Shown here piece by piece: positions 6,108 to 13,958 of a DNA stretch of 34,037 nt (position 1 is its first letter; every line of letters begins with the position of its first letter). Under the pieces are notes generated by a model that ran no database searches, had not been told where the DNA came from, and saw only the letters and a list, made by a program, of their open reading frames with translations. The stretch comes from Streptosporangiaceae bacterium (lineage in GTDB: Bacteria; Actinomycetota; Actinomycetes; Streptosporangiales; Streptosporangiaceae), in NCBI GenBank assembly GCA_025964695.1, contig JAOPYK010000006.1, positions 1 to 34,037 of the forward strand, read 5' to 3'. The position numbers and the translations under genes were made by a program.

Positions 6108-8339
6108 ATGAAGCGCGGGGACGAATCAGCCTTCGAAGCTCAGCTGCCGCCTGAGACCGTCCTGAATCAGATGGAGATGGCGGTCATCGTGTGTGACCGC
6201 TTCAGCAACATCATCTCCCACAACGATTTCGCCCAGAAGCTCTTCGGATTCGTCGGGGAGGAGTACGTCGGCCAGTCCGTGCTGTCCCTCGGCATCGCCG
6301 AGGAGGACCATGAGCAGGCGACCGAACTGGCCAGGCACGTGCTCAAGGGCGGTGTCTGGGAGGGCACGTTCTGCACCATAAGGTCCGACGGCAGCACCAT
6401 CTACACTCGCGCCCAGGCCGTGCCGCTGCGCCACCCCTCCGGGGCCATCGACGGCATCGTGATCTTCGCCCGGGAGGCCCTGCGCAGTAACCAGCGCGAC
6501 CAGGACCGCTACGGCCTGCTGGACCGCATAGGAGGCCGGCTCGCGGCCTCGCTGGAGCTGGCGCAGACCCTGCGGCAGGTCGCCGACACCCTGGTCCCGC
6601 AATTCGCCGACCACTGCTTCATCGACCTGTTCAGCGGAGAGAAGCTGATCCGCCGGGTGTCCCGGCACGCCGCCGGCTGGACCCCGCCTCCGGGCACCTG
6701 GGCCGAGGTCGGCGAGCCGGTCTCCTACCCGCCCGACCACTTCTGCTCCCGCGCGATGGGCCGCCGCGACGCCGTGCTCATCGAGGACCTGGTGCAGCAC
6801 CGGTTCTCGGGGCCCACCGAGTCGATCCTCCGGCCCGACGACGACATGGGGATGACCTCCGTGGTCGCCGCGCCGCTGTTGGCCCGCGGGGAGCTGCTGG
6901 GCGTCATGAGCCTGGCGCTGTCCAACCTCAGCAGGCGGCCCGATCCGCACTACGACGGTTTCGACCGCGACCTGCTGGGAGCCATCGCCAGCCGGGTCGC
7001 CCTCTCCATCGACAACGCCATCCTGTTCGAGGAGGAGCGCCAGACCGCGCTCGCCTTCCAGAAGAACCTGCTGCCCGGTGACCGGCCCCCCCGGCTGGAC
7101 GGGTTGCAGATCGCCTGGCGGTACGAGCCCGCCAAGCCGCTGGAGTCGCACGGCCACGGCATCCAGACCCAGGTCGGCGGAGACTGGTACGACGTGATAC
7201 CGCTGTCGGCAGGCCGGGTCGGCATCGTCATCGGCGACGTCGAGGGCCGGGGTGCCCGGGCGGCCGCGATCATGGGCCAACTGCGCGCCGCGATGCGCGC
7301 GTTCGCCCAGGACGACAAGCCACCCGCCGAGATCCTTCGCAAAATGGACGAATGGGTCCGGACGATGACGCGTCCGGAGCGTCCCCGGTTCAGCGACGAG
7401 ACCATCCGGCCGCCCCTGGTGTCCTGCACCTACTTCGTGTACGACGCCTGGTCCCGGGTGCTGTCGTTCGCCAACGCCGGGCACGACCCGCCACTGCTGA
7501 TAGTCGACGGCCAGGTGTCCGAGCTGAACTACCACAGCAAGGGCGCTCTGCTCGGGGTACGCGGTCATGGCGTGGGCGGCGAGATCCTTTTCAACGAGGA
7601 GTCCTGCGAGCTGAAGCCCGGCTCCACGCTCGTGCTCTACACCGACGGGCTCATCGAGCGGCGGCCCAAGGACAACGGGGAGTACTACACGAGCGACGAG
7701 TCCCGTCAGCTGCTGGCCGAGGCCATCGCCATGGTCGGCCGCCGTGACGTCGAGACAATCGCGAACGCGGCGTACGCGGCGGTCCCCGGGGACATCGACG
7801 ACGATGCCGCGATCGTCGTGGTGCGCACGTCGGCGGACGAGCTGGCGGTGGAGGAGCGTACCTTTCCGGCCGAGCCGATCATGGTGTCCGAAGCGCGTCG
7901 GTTGGCGGCCGAGACCTTCGCGGTCTGGGGCATGCTCGATGAACAGGCCGAACTCGCCTGCCTGCTGGTGTCCGAGGTCGTCACCAACGTCGTCTTGCAC
8001 GCCACCACCGTGGCGCCGAGGCGTCCCGCACTGGTGCTCGACGGTGGCCCGGCACTGCCCTTCGACGATGACGACGAGGCCTGGGGAGGTCCCCTCGGCG
8101 CCGACCTCGAGCGGCGCGAGCCCCGTACCAAGGAGTTCAGGCTCCGGTTGCGGCGCGGAGCCGAGTCGATCTGGGTGGAGGTCTTCGACTCGGATCTGCG
8201 GCTGCCGCGGATCCGCAGCGCCGGGGAGACCGACGAGGGTGGCCGCGGGCTCTACCTGGTCGACCAGCTCGCCACCCGATGGGGATCACGTCCCACCAAG
8301 GACGGCAAGGCCGTCTGGTTCGAACTCCCCATCATGTGA
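6108..8339 (+). CDS. PAS-GAF-PP2C (SpoIIE)-HATPase regulator
   Basis: A 743-aa cytosolic signalling protein; ATG at 6108 follows GGAGGTGA (6096-6103). Domains in order: PAS (about 18-125, ending GIVIFAREAL), GAF (about 145-308), SpoIIE/RsbU-type PP2C phosphatase (about 325-573) with metal-binding GGDWYDV (357-363), GDVEGRG (376-382), YTDGLIE (511-517) and DDDAAIVVV, and a C-terminal RsbW-like HATPase (about 583-743) with N-box SEVVTNVVLHA (622-632) and G2 box DEGGRGLYLVD (709-719). Such proteins sense a ligand or redox signal and dephosphorylate or phosphorylate anti-sigma antagonists in partner-switching systems. An acidic, Pro/Gly-rich insertion (about 633-676) splits the HATPase. No anti-sigma antagonist or sigma gene is nearby. 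Confidence 0.92.
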   Translation: MKRGDESAFEAQLPPETVLNQMEMAVIVCDRFSNIISHNDFAQKLFGFVGEEYVGQSVLSLGIAEEDHEQATELARHVLKGGVWEGTFCTIRSDGSTIYTRAQAVPLRHPSGAIDGIVIFAREALRSNQRDQDRYGLLDRIGGRLAASLELAQTLRQVADTLVPQFADHCFIDLFSGEKLIRRVSRHAAGWTPPPGTWAEVGEPVSYPPDHFCSRAMGRRDAVLIEDLVQHRFSGPTESILRPDDDMGMTSVVAAPLLARGELLGVMSLALSNLSRRPDPHYDGFDRDLLGAIASRVALSIDNAILFEEERQTALAFQKNLLPGDRPPRLDGLQIAWRYEPAKPLESHGHGIQTQVGGDWYDVIPLSAGRVGIVIGDVEGRGARAAAIMGQLRAAMRAFAQDDKPPAEILRKMDEWVRTMTRPERPRFSDETIRPPLVSCTYFVYDAWSRVLSFANAGHDPPLLIVDGQVSELNYHSKGALLGVRGHGVGGEILFNEESCELKPGSTLVLYTDGLIERRPKDNGEYYTSDESRQLLAEAIAMVGRRDVETIANAAYAAVPGDIDDDAAIVVVRTSADELAVEERTFPAEPIMVSEARRLAAETFAVWGMLDEQAELACLLVSEVVTNVVLHATTVAPRRPALVLDGGPALPFDDDDEAWGGPLGADLERREPRTKEFRLRLRRGAESIWVEVFDSDLRLPRIRSAGETDEGGRGLYLVDQLATRWGSRPTKDGKAVWFELPIM

Positions 8340-8424
8340 TGCCCTGGGGCCCCGCCCGTTCCACCCCCGGCTCACCCAGCCCACCTGCACGCGGCTGCGC
8401 CTGCGTGCTTCACACGTGCGTGGT

Positions 8425-9198
8425 TCACGCGTGCGCGGCGACGTGGGCCCAGGACTGCGTGAACCAGAGCTCGCCGCCGATGATGCGGGGCTTCGCGCCG
8501 GTCCGCGGGCCACCGTCGACCTCCGCGGCCAGCGCGGTCCGGATCCCAGCCGCGGCTCGGGGATCGGGCGCGTCGGCCAGCCAGGGCTCGACGGGGCGTT
8601 CGACGGTGAAGAGATCCAGGCGCCGTACGTCAGCGCCCGCGTCGGTGATCAGGTCGACGAGCCGGGCCATGGAGGGCGCCGGGGGGTGGGCCGGGTCGCG
8701 GAGCCGCTCGATACGGTCCCGGTCGGGGCCGGCCAGGTTGGGCCGGACCCGGTCGGCGATGACCAGGCGCCCGCCACCGCGGCAGACGCGCAGCATCTCT
8801 CTCAGGGCCTGTCCCGGGTCGGGCATCCGGAACAACGAGAACCTCGAGGTGACCAGTGTGAAGGACCCGTCCCGGTAGGGCAGCGCGGAGGCGTCGGCGC
8901 GTACCGTCAGGGCATCGGGGTCGAAGGCCGGGCCTGCGGGAGGCGCCGACCGGTTTCCGCTGGTGAACACCACGGTCGGGGTCCGGCCACCGCGGCAGGT
9001 GGCGCCCCCCGCGAGCGGTGGGGTGGCGTCGACGGTGGTCACGTGGCGTACCCGGGAGCTCATGGCGGCTCCGACCGGTCCCTCGCCGTAGGTGACGTCG
9101 AGACAGACGTCCTCGCGGACCGGCTCGGCGAATGCCAGTAGCCGGCCGAGATACGGAGCGGGCGGGGCGCTGGTCCGAGTCGTCATCCCCTGAGCCAC
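8425..9198 (-). CDS. Class I SAM-dependent methyltransferase (UbiE-like)
   Basis: GTG at 9198 is preceded by GAGGAG at 6 bases. The 257-aa product has a Rossmann methyltransferase core: motif I VCLDVTYGEGP (32-41, degenerate from the usual DxGxGxG), acidic loop TTVDAT (Asp57), the post-III block ADASALPYRDGSF (101-113), and LREMLRVCRGGGRLVIADR. A Gly/Pro-rich insert of about 35 residues (60-95) separates strand 2 from the rest. The C-terminal third (VERPVEPWLADAPDPRAAA onward) resembles UbiE/Methyltransf_11 relatives. Substrate unknown. It converges with the phosphatase gene and has no operon partner. Confidence 0.82.
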   Translation of the reverse strand: MAQGMTTRTSAPPAPYLGRLLAFAEPVREDVCLDVTYGEGPVGAAMSSRVRHVTTVDATPPLAGGATCRGGRTPTVVFTSGNRSAPPAGPAFDPDALTVRADASALPYRDGSFTLVTSRFSLFRMPDPGQALREMLRVCRGGGRLVIADRVRPNLAGPDRDRIERLRDPAHPPAPSMARLVDLITDAGADVRRLDLFTVERPVEPWLADAPDPRAAAGIRTALAAEVDGGPRTGAKPRIIGGELWFTQSWAHVAAHA

Positions 9199-9286
9199 GT
9201 CCGTCTCCTCACCGCACGGGAAAGTTCTGTCACCAGTGAGACTCGACCCGCGGGCCCGGAGTTCGGCCGATCTCCGAAAATCTGTC

Positions 9287-9445
9287 CTAGCGCAGGTGCC
9301 GGCCCCACATCGCCAGGACGACCAGGACGAACACCACGATGATGGCGTTCCCGGCGGGGGTCGGCAGACGCAATCTCTTGGTGACCCAGCGGATGCAGAA
9401 GACGCAGAGGATCGCGAGCACTGCGAGTGTGATGATCCCGGACAT
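9287..9445 (-). CDS. Small two-helix membrane protein (52 aa)
   Basis: The minus frame is open back to 9649, but the only good start is ATG at 9445, after GAGAGGTAG. The resulting 52 residues form a tidy membrane protein: a hydrophobic segment at about 3-18, a basic loop WVTKRLRLPTPAGN, a second segment at about 33-48, and a basic end WGRHLR. I do not recognise a family. Its job cannot be inferred from the neighbours. Confidence 0.65.
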   Translation of the reverse strand: MSGIITLAVLAILCVFCIRWVTKRLRLPTPAGNAIIVVFVLVVLAMWGRHLR

Positions 9446-9647
9446 GCGGCTACCTCTCAGGGGGCTGCTCTTAGCAGCGTACGCATCCTTGGCCTCGAAC
9501 GGGGAGCCCGGCACGGGCAACGGATGCGGCGGCCCCTCCATGATCATCTGGGGTTGTGCTCCCAGAGCGACGGGGTAGGTACGGCTTACACCGATGTGCC
9601 GGAAAGGCCCGAGGGGGCGCGGCGAGGCTAGCGGGACGGATAGAACC

Positions 9648-11627
9648 ATGCCGAAGGGGCGGGAACTCTATGTGATCCTCGGGGCGCTCATGCTGGCCAT
9701 GCTGCTCGCCGCCCTGGACCAGACCATCGTGTCGACGGCACTGCCCACCATCGTGAGCGACCTGGGCGGTCTGGATCACCTGTCCTGGGTGGTCACGGCG
9801 TACATGCTGGCAGCGACCGCGTCCACTCCGCTCTGGGGCAAGCTCGGTGACCAGTTCGGCCGCAAGCGGCTCTTCCAGGCGTCGATCGTGATCTTCCTGA
9901 TCGGATCCGCGCTGTGCGGTCTGTCCGGCGGCATGGGCCAGCTGATCACCTTCCGGGCGTTGCAGGGACTGGGCGGCGGCGGGCTCATGGTCCTCGCCAT
10001 GGCGATCGTCGGTGACGTGGTGCCGCCCCGGGAGCGCGGCCGCTATCAGGGCGTCTTCGGCGCGGTGTTCGGGGTGGCCAGCGTGGCGGGACCGTTGCTC
10101 GGCGGATTCTTCGTCGACAGCCTGTCCTGGCGGTGGGTGTTCTACATCAACCTGCCGCTCGGGGTGCTCGCCCTGGTCGCGATCGCGGCCGTCCTGCGCG
10201 GCGGATCCGCGCGTGGTCGTCACCAGATCGACTACCTGGGTACGGCGTTGCTCGCCGGTGCCGCCGTCTGCCTCGTCCTCATGACCACCTGGGGCGGCAC
10301 CCGGTATCCGTGGGGCTCTCCCCTGATCATCGGGCTCGGCGTGGCGTCGGTGGTGCTGGCCGTCGGTTGGGGGCTGGCCGAGCGGCGCGCGGCGGAGCCG
10401 GTGCTGCCGCTCCATCTTTTCCGCTCGGCGGTCTTCTCGATCACCTCCGCGATCGCGTTCGCCGTCGGCTTCGCGATGTTCGGCGCGCTCACCTATCTCT
10501 CGATCTACCTTCAGGTCGTCAAGGGCATCACCCCGGCGCTGTCTGGACTGCACCTGCTGCCGATGATGCTGGGCCTGCTCGTCACCTCGATTCTGTCCGG
10601 CCAGGTGATCAGCCGTACCGGCCGCTACAAGGTCTTCCCGATCCTCGGCACGGCGATCACGACGCTCGGCCTGTTCCTGTGCTCGCGGCTCGACGAGCAC
10701 ACCTCCACGCTCAGGCTGAGCGTCTACTTCTGCGTCCTCGGCCTGGGGCTGGGGCTGGTAATGCAGGTGCTGGTGATCAGCGTGCAGAACGCGGTCGACT
10801 ACCAGGACCTCGGGGCCGCGACCTCGGGGTCGACGTTCTTCCGGTCGATCGGCGGCTCGTTCGGGGTGGCGGCGTTCGGCTCGATCTTCAACAACCGGCT
10901 GGCGGTGAACATGGCCCAGGCGCTGCACACAGTCCGGCTCCCGGCGGGGGTGACGCTGGAAATGATCCGGCAGAACTCCATGGCACTCAGAAGGCTTCCG
11001 CCCGCCGCGCGGGGCGAGTTCATCCATGCGTACGCGCTGTCGATCCAGACCGTCTTCCTCTGGGCGATGCCGGTCGCCGCGGCCGCCTTCGTCCTGACCT
11101 GGTTCCTGCGTGAGGTGCCGCTGCGGACGACGGCCCAGGCGGTGGACCTGGGTGAGGGACTCGGCGGGACGCCGACGTCCCGCACCTCGCTCGCCGAGCT
11201 GGACCGGGCGCTCACCTGTCTGATCAGTAAGAACCCCGCCGCACGGGAGATGTACGAGGGGCTGGCCCGGCAGGCGGGGGTCGCCCTGCCGGCGGCCGGC
11301 GTGTGGGCACTGATCCGGGTCGACCGCGACGGGACGGTACGCGATGCCGATCTCGCCGAGCGCGCCGGGGTGACCGTCGACCAGGGACGGCCGTTCGCCG
11401 ACCGTCTCATCGCCGACGGCCTCGTCGATCGGGCGGGCGACAAGCTGGTGATCACAGACGCCGGCCGGGCCGTGGCGGGCCGGCTGTACGAGGCCCGCCG
11501 CAAGGGGCTCACCCATCTGCTCGACGGCTGGCAGCCGGAACGTTACCCGGAGCTCTCGGCGTTGCTGACCAAGCTGTGCCAGACCACGCTGGGCCATGAG
11601 AGCAAGCAAAAGCTGGTCAACCGCTGA
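9648..11627 (+). CDS. DHA2/EmrB-type MFS multidrug exporter with C-terminal winged-helix domain
   Basis: The start is ATG at 9648, placing [11 protein letters not shown] just before the first helix; the ribosome site (GGACGGA) is weak. Residues 1 to about 510 are a 14-helix drug:proton antiporter of the DHA2 family with [13 protein letters not shown] (23-35) and [10 protein letters not shown] (64-73). After the last membrane helix (near [11 protein letters not shown]) follows a soluble domain of about 140 residues with MarR/winged-helix character: [39 protein letters not shown], and a wing [18 protein letters not shown]. The total of 659 aa is longer than plain EmrB (about 510). MarR-type tails on DHA2 transporters occur in actinobacteria, as I recall; here the fusion is intact with no frameshift. 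Confidence 0.9.
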   Translation: MPKGRELYVILGALMLAMLLAALDQTIVSTALPTIVSDLGGLDHLSWVVTAYMLAATASTPLWGKLGDQFGRKRLFQASIVIFLIGSALCGLSGGMGQLITFRALQGLGGGGLMVLAMAIVGDVVPPRERGRYQGVFGAVFGVASVAGPLLGGFFVDSLSWRWVFYINLPLGVLALVAIAAVLRGGSARGRHQIDYLGTALLAGAAVCLVLMTTWGGTRYPWGSPLIIGLGVASVVLAVGWGLAERRAAEPVLPLHLFRSAVFSITSAIAFAVGFAMFGALTYLSIYLQVVKGITPALSGLHLLPMMLGLLVTSILSGQVISRTGRYKVFPILGTAITTLGLFLCSRLDEHTSTLRLSVYFCVLGLGLGLVMQVLVISVQNAVDYQDLGAATSGSTFFRSIGGSFGVAAFGSIFNNRLAVNMAQALHTVRLPAGVTLEMIRQNSMALRRLPPAARGEFIHAYALSIQTVFLWAMPVAAAAFVLTWFLREVPLRTTAQAVDLGEGLGGTPTSRTSLAELDRALTCLISKNPAAREMYEGLARQAGVALPAAGVWALIRVDRDGTVRDADLAERAGVTVDQGRPFADRLIADGLVDRAGDKLVITDAGRAVAGRLYEARRKGLTHLLDGWQPERYPELSALLTKLCQTTLGHESKQKLVNR

Positions 11628-11674
11628 GCGTTCTGCGGAGCCTGTGCCCGGGTACGAGATGAGGCTCACACGGG

Positions 11675-11704
11675 TTTACAGCCGTCGCGTTGTAACCTGA
11701 TACT
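11675..11704 (+). promoter_or_regulatory. Candidate thiolase promoter
   Basis: TTTACA (11675-11680) and GATACT (11699-11704) are separated by 18 bases and lie 60 bases ahead of the thiolase start. They resemble a housekeeping -35/-10 pair, each hexamer deviating from consensus. Confidence 0.45.
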
Positions 11705-11763
11705 GACTGAATCTCGTTCGGTTTCGGGACGGAACCCCAACCCCAAGAACAATTGGAGGCCCT

Positions 11764-12912
11764 GTGGCCGAGGCGTACATCGTCGGCGCGGTCCGTACCC
11801 CTGTCGGCACCAAGAAGGGTGCGCTCAAGGACGTGCACTCCGCCGATCTCGGTGCTCACGTGCTCAAGGAGCTCATCAGCCGCACCGGTGTCGACCCTTC
11901 GGCGGTCGAAGACGTGATCATGGGCTGTGTCATGCAGGTCGGCGCACAGACCCTGGACATCGCCCGCACCGCCTGGCTGTCCGCGGGACTGCCTGAGAGC
12001 GTGCCCGGCGTCACCATCGACCGCCAGTGCGGCTCGTCGCAGCAGTCCATCCACTTCGCCGCCCAGGGCGTGCTGTCCGGCACCCAGGACCTCGTGGTCG
12101 CGGCCGGTGTCGAGAACATGGCCATGGTGCCCATGGGCGCCTCGGTGCCGTTCGGACCGGACGGCGCGGCGGCCGGCCTGCCCTGGGGCACCGGCTGGGC
12201 CGAGCGGTACGGCAAGCAGGAGATCTCCCAGTTCCGCGGCGCCGAGCTCATGTGCGAGAAGTGGGGCCTCAAGCGCGGCGACCTCGAGGCGTTCGCGCTG
12301 GAGAGCAACCAGCGGGCCGGTAAGGCCCTCAAGAACGGCTACTTCGACCGGGAGATCGCGCCGCTGGCCGGGCTGACCCATGACGAGGGCGTCCGCGCGG
12401 ACACCACGCTGGAGAAGATGGCCGGCCTCAAGACGCTGCGCGAGGGCGGCCAGATCACCGCCGCGGTCTCGTCGCAGATCGCCGTCGGCGCCTCCGCGCT
12501 GCTCATCGCCTCGGAGGAGGCCGTCAAGCAGCACAACCTGACCCCGCGGGCCCGCATCCACACCCTCGCGCTGGCCGGCTCGGACCCGGTCTACATGCTG
12601 ACCGGCCCGATCCCGGCGACGGAGAAGGCACTGGCCAAGAGCGGTCTGAAGATCGACGACATCGACGTCACCGAGATCAACGAGGCCTTCGCCCCGGTGG
12701 TCCTCGCGTGGCTGAAAGAGATCGGAGCCGACCCGGCCAAGACCAACCCCAACGGCGGCGCGATCGCGCTGGGCCACCCGCTCGGCGCGACAGGCGGCAT
12801 CCTGATGACCAAGCTGCTCCACGAGCTCGAGCGCACCGGCGCTCGTTACGGTCTTCAGACGATGTGCGAGGGCGGCGGCCAGGCCAACGCCACCATCATC
12901 GAGCGCATCTGA
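11764..12912 (+). CDS. Acetyl-CoA C-acyltransferase (thiolase)
   Basis: GTG at 11764 follows GGAGG by 4 bases. The 382-aa protein is a complete thiolase. Catalytic residues are visible: nucleophile Cys89 in RQCGSSQQS, His338 in GHPLGATG, and Cys368 in CEGGGQA. The N-terminus IVGAVRTPVGTKKGALKDV and the NEAFA motif are typical. It performs thiolytic cleavage of 3-ketoacyl-CoA, or condensation of acetyl-CoA. The stretch QFRGAELMCEKWGLKRGDLE resembles the beta-oxidation type in actinomycetes (FadA-like). Being next to an enoyl-CoA hydratase and an acyl-CoA dehydrogenase supports fatty acid or steroid side-chain degradation. Confidence 0.93.
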   Translation: MAEAYIVGAVRTPVGTKKGALKDVHSADLGAHVLKELISRTGVDPSAVEDVIMGCVMQVGAQTLDIARTAWLSAGLPESVPGVTIDRQCGSSQQSIHFAAQGVLSGTQDLVVAAGVENMAMVPMGASVPFGPDGAAAGLPWGTGWAERYGKQEISQFRGAELMCEKWGLKRGDLEAFALESNQRAGKALKNGYFDREIAPLAGLTHDEGVRADTTLEKMAGLKTLREGGQITAAVSSQIAVGASALLIASEEAVKQHNLTPRARIHTLALAGSDPVYMLTGPIPATEKALAKSGLKIDDIDVTEINEAFAPVVLAWLKEIGADPAKTNPNGGAIALGHPLGATGGILMTKLLHELERTGARYGLQTMCEGGGQANATIIERI

Positions 12913-12949
12913 CTCGAGCGGACCGCACTGCTCGTAGGTCCGAAACGTG

Positions 12950-12995
12950 CCGGGGGTCCCCAGCGCCCGCTCTGGCGGGCGCTGGGGACCCCCGG
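12950..12995 (+). terminator. Perfect 21-bp hairpin terminator
   Basis: The two 21-base arms (12950-12970 and 12975-12995) are perfectly complementary around the loop TCTG and almost entirely G/C. The hairpin starts 38 bases after the thiolase stop and ends 31 bases before the enoyl-CoA hydratase start, so it should separate the two transcripts despite the shared direction. Confidence 0.85.
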
Positions 12996-13026
12996 GCGCG
13001 TAATGGTGAACAGCGGAGGATGCCCA

Positions 13027-13917
13027 GTGCCATACGGGACGATCACGTACAAGGTCGGCGAGCACATCGCGCGGATCACGCTGAACCGGCCAGAGGCCCG
13101 CAACGCGCTGAACGATCAGATGACGGGGGAGTTGCTCGACGCGCTGAATGCCGCCAAGACCGATGAGGACGTACGAGTGATCGTGCTCACCGGTGCCGGC
13201 GATCGGGCGTTCTGCGCGGGAGCCGACCTCGGCGGTCTCGGCCGGGCACAGCGCTCCGGCGATCCGATCGCAGGCGTGGCCGAATCCGCCGCCGCTGGTA
13301 CGGCTCGTACCGGGACCTGGGGCCGGGGTGCGGACGGTACGGGTACGGGCGAGGCGGGCACCGGGGCCGGCGATCCGATCCGGGACAGCGCGATCTACCG
13401 GCTGTTCACGGGCTTTCCGCGGCTGGGAAAACCCGTCATCGGGCGGCTGGCGGGCCATGCGATCGCCGGTGGGCTGGGGCTGGCCGCCTCCTGCGATGTC
13501 GTGATCGCAGCCGACGACGTCAAGCTCGGTACCCCCGAGGTCAATGTGGGTCTCTGGCCCATGATGATCATGGCGATCATCAATCGCAACGTCGTCCCCA
13601 AGCAGGCGTTCAAGCTCTACTACACGGGCCAGACGATCACCGCCCAGGAGGGCAGGGAGATCGGCCTGGTCACCGAGGTCGTGCGACGGGCGGACCTCGA
13701 CGCCCGGGTGGACGAGCTGGCGCGCATCATCGCGGCCAAGAGCCCGCTGGGGCTCCGGCTCGGCCGCGACGCGTTCTTCGCTGTCGAGGGCCGGCCGCTC
13801 GACGACCAGATCGCCCACCTGCTAGGACAGCTGGTCGAACTGGCCGCGACCGACGACGCGAAGGAAGGCATCACCGCATTCCTGGAAAAACGGGCTCCGG
13901 ACTTCCAGGGTCGCTGA
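13027..13917 (+). CDS. Enoyl-CoA hydratase/isomerase family protein
   Basis: The frame opens at 13003, but GTG at 13027 has GGAGGA six bases upstream. The 296-aa crotonase-fold protein shows LNRPEARNALND, the oxyanion-hole segments AFCAGADLGG (61-70) and AGGLGLAASCD (147-157), and one catalytic-type Glu171 in GTPEVNVGLWP. The second crotonase Glu (E144 of rat hydratase) is replaced by Gly/Leu in HAIAGGLGLAAS, so hydratase activity is less certain than fold membership. An insert of about 40 residues rich in Gly, Thr and Ala (76-117) enlarges the loop after the first oxyanion segment. It probably acts on acyl-CoA in the same catabolism as the thiolase, but from its own transcript. Confidence 0.88.
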   Translation: MPYGTITYKVGEHIARITLNRPEARNALNDQMTGELLDALNAAKTDEDVRVIVLTGAGDRAFCAGADLGGLGRAQRSGDPIAGVAESAAAGTARTGTWGRGADGTGTGEAGTGAGDPIRDSAIYRLFTGFPRLGKPVIGRLAGHAIAGGLGLAASCDVVIAADDVKLGTPEVNVGLWPMMIMAIINRNVVPKQAFKLYYTGQTITAQEGREIGLVTEVVRRADLDARVDELARIIAAKSPLGLRLGRDAFFAVEGRPLDDQIAHLLGQLVELAATDDAKEGITAFLEKRAPDFQGR

Positions 13918-13958
13918 GGCCGGACCCGTCAGAGCTCGGCAACAGAATGCCCATTCGG

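Noticed and set aside
8340-8424. GC-rich CACGTGCGTG/CACGCGTGCG stretch as a terminator
   Set aside because: The two halves are similar but not complementary enough to give a stable stem.
9471-11669. 732-codon minus-strand open frame opposite the DHA2 exporter
   Set aside because: Low-complexity charged sequence without motifs; the plus strand is an unambiguous transporter.
11617-13818. 733-codon minus-strand open frame opposite thiolase and hydratase
   Set aside because: Antisense of two recognised enzymes and of the terminator between them.
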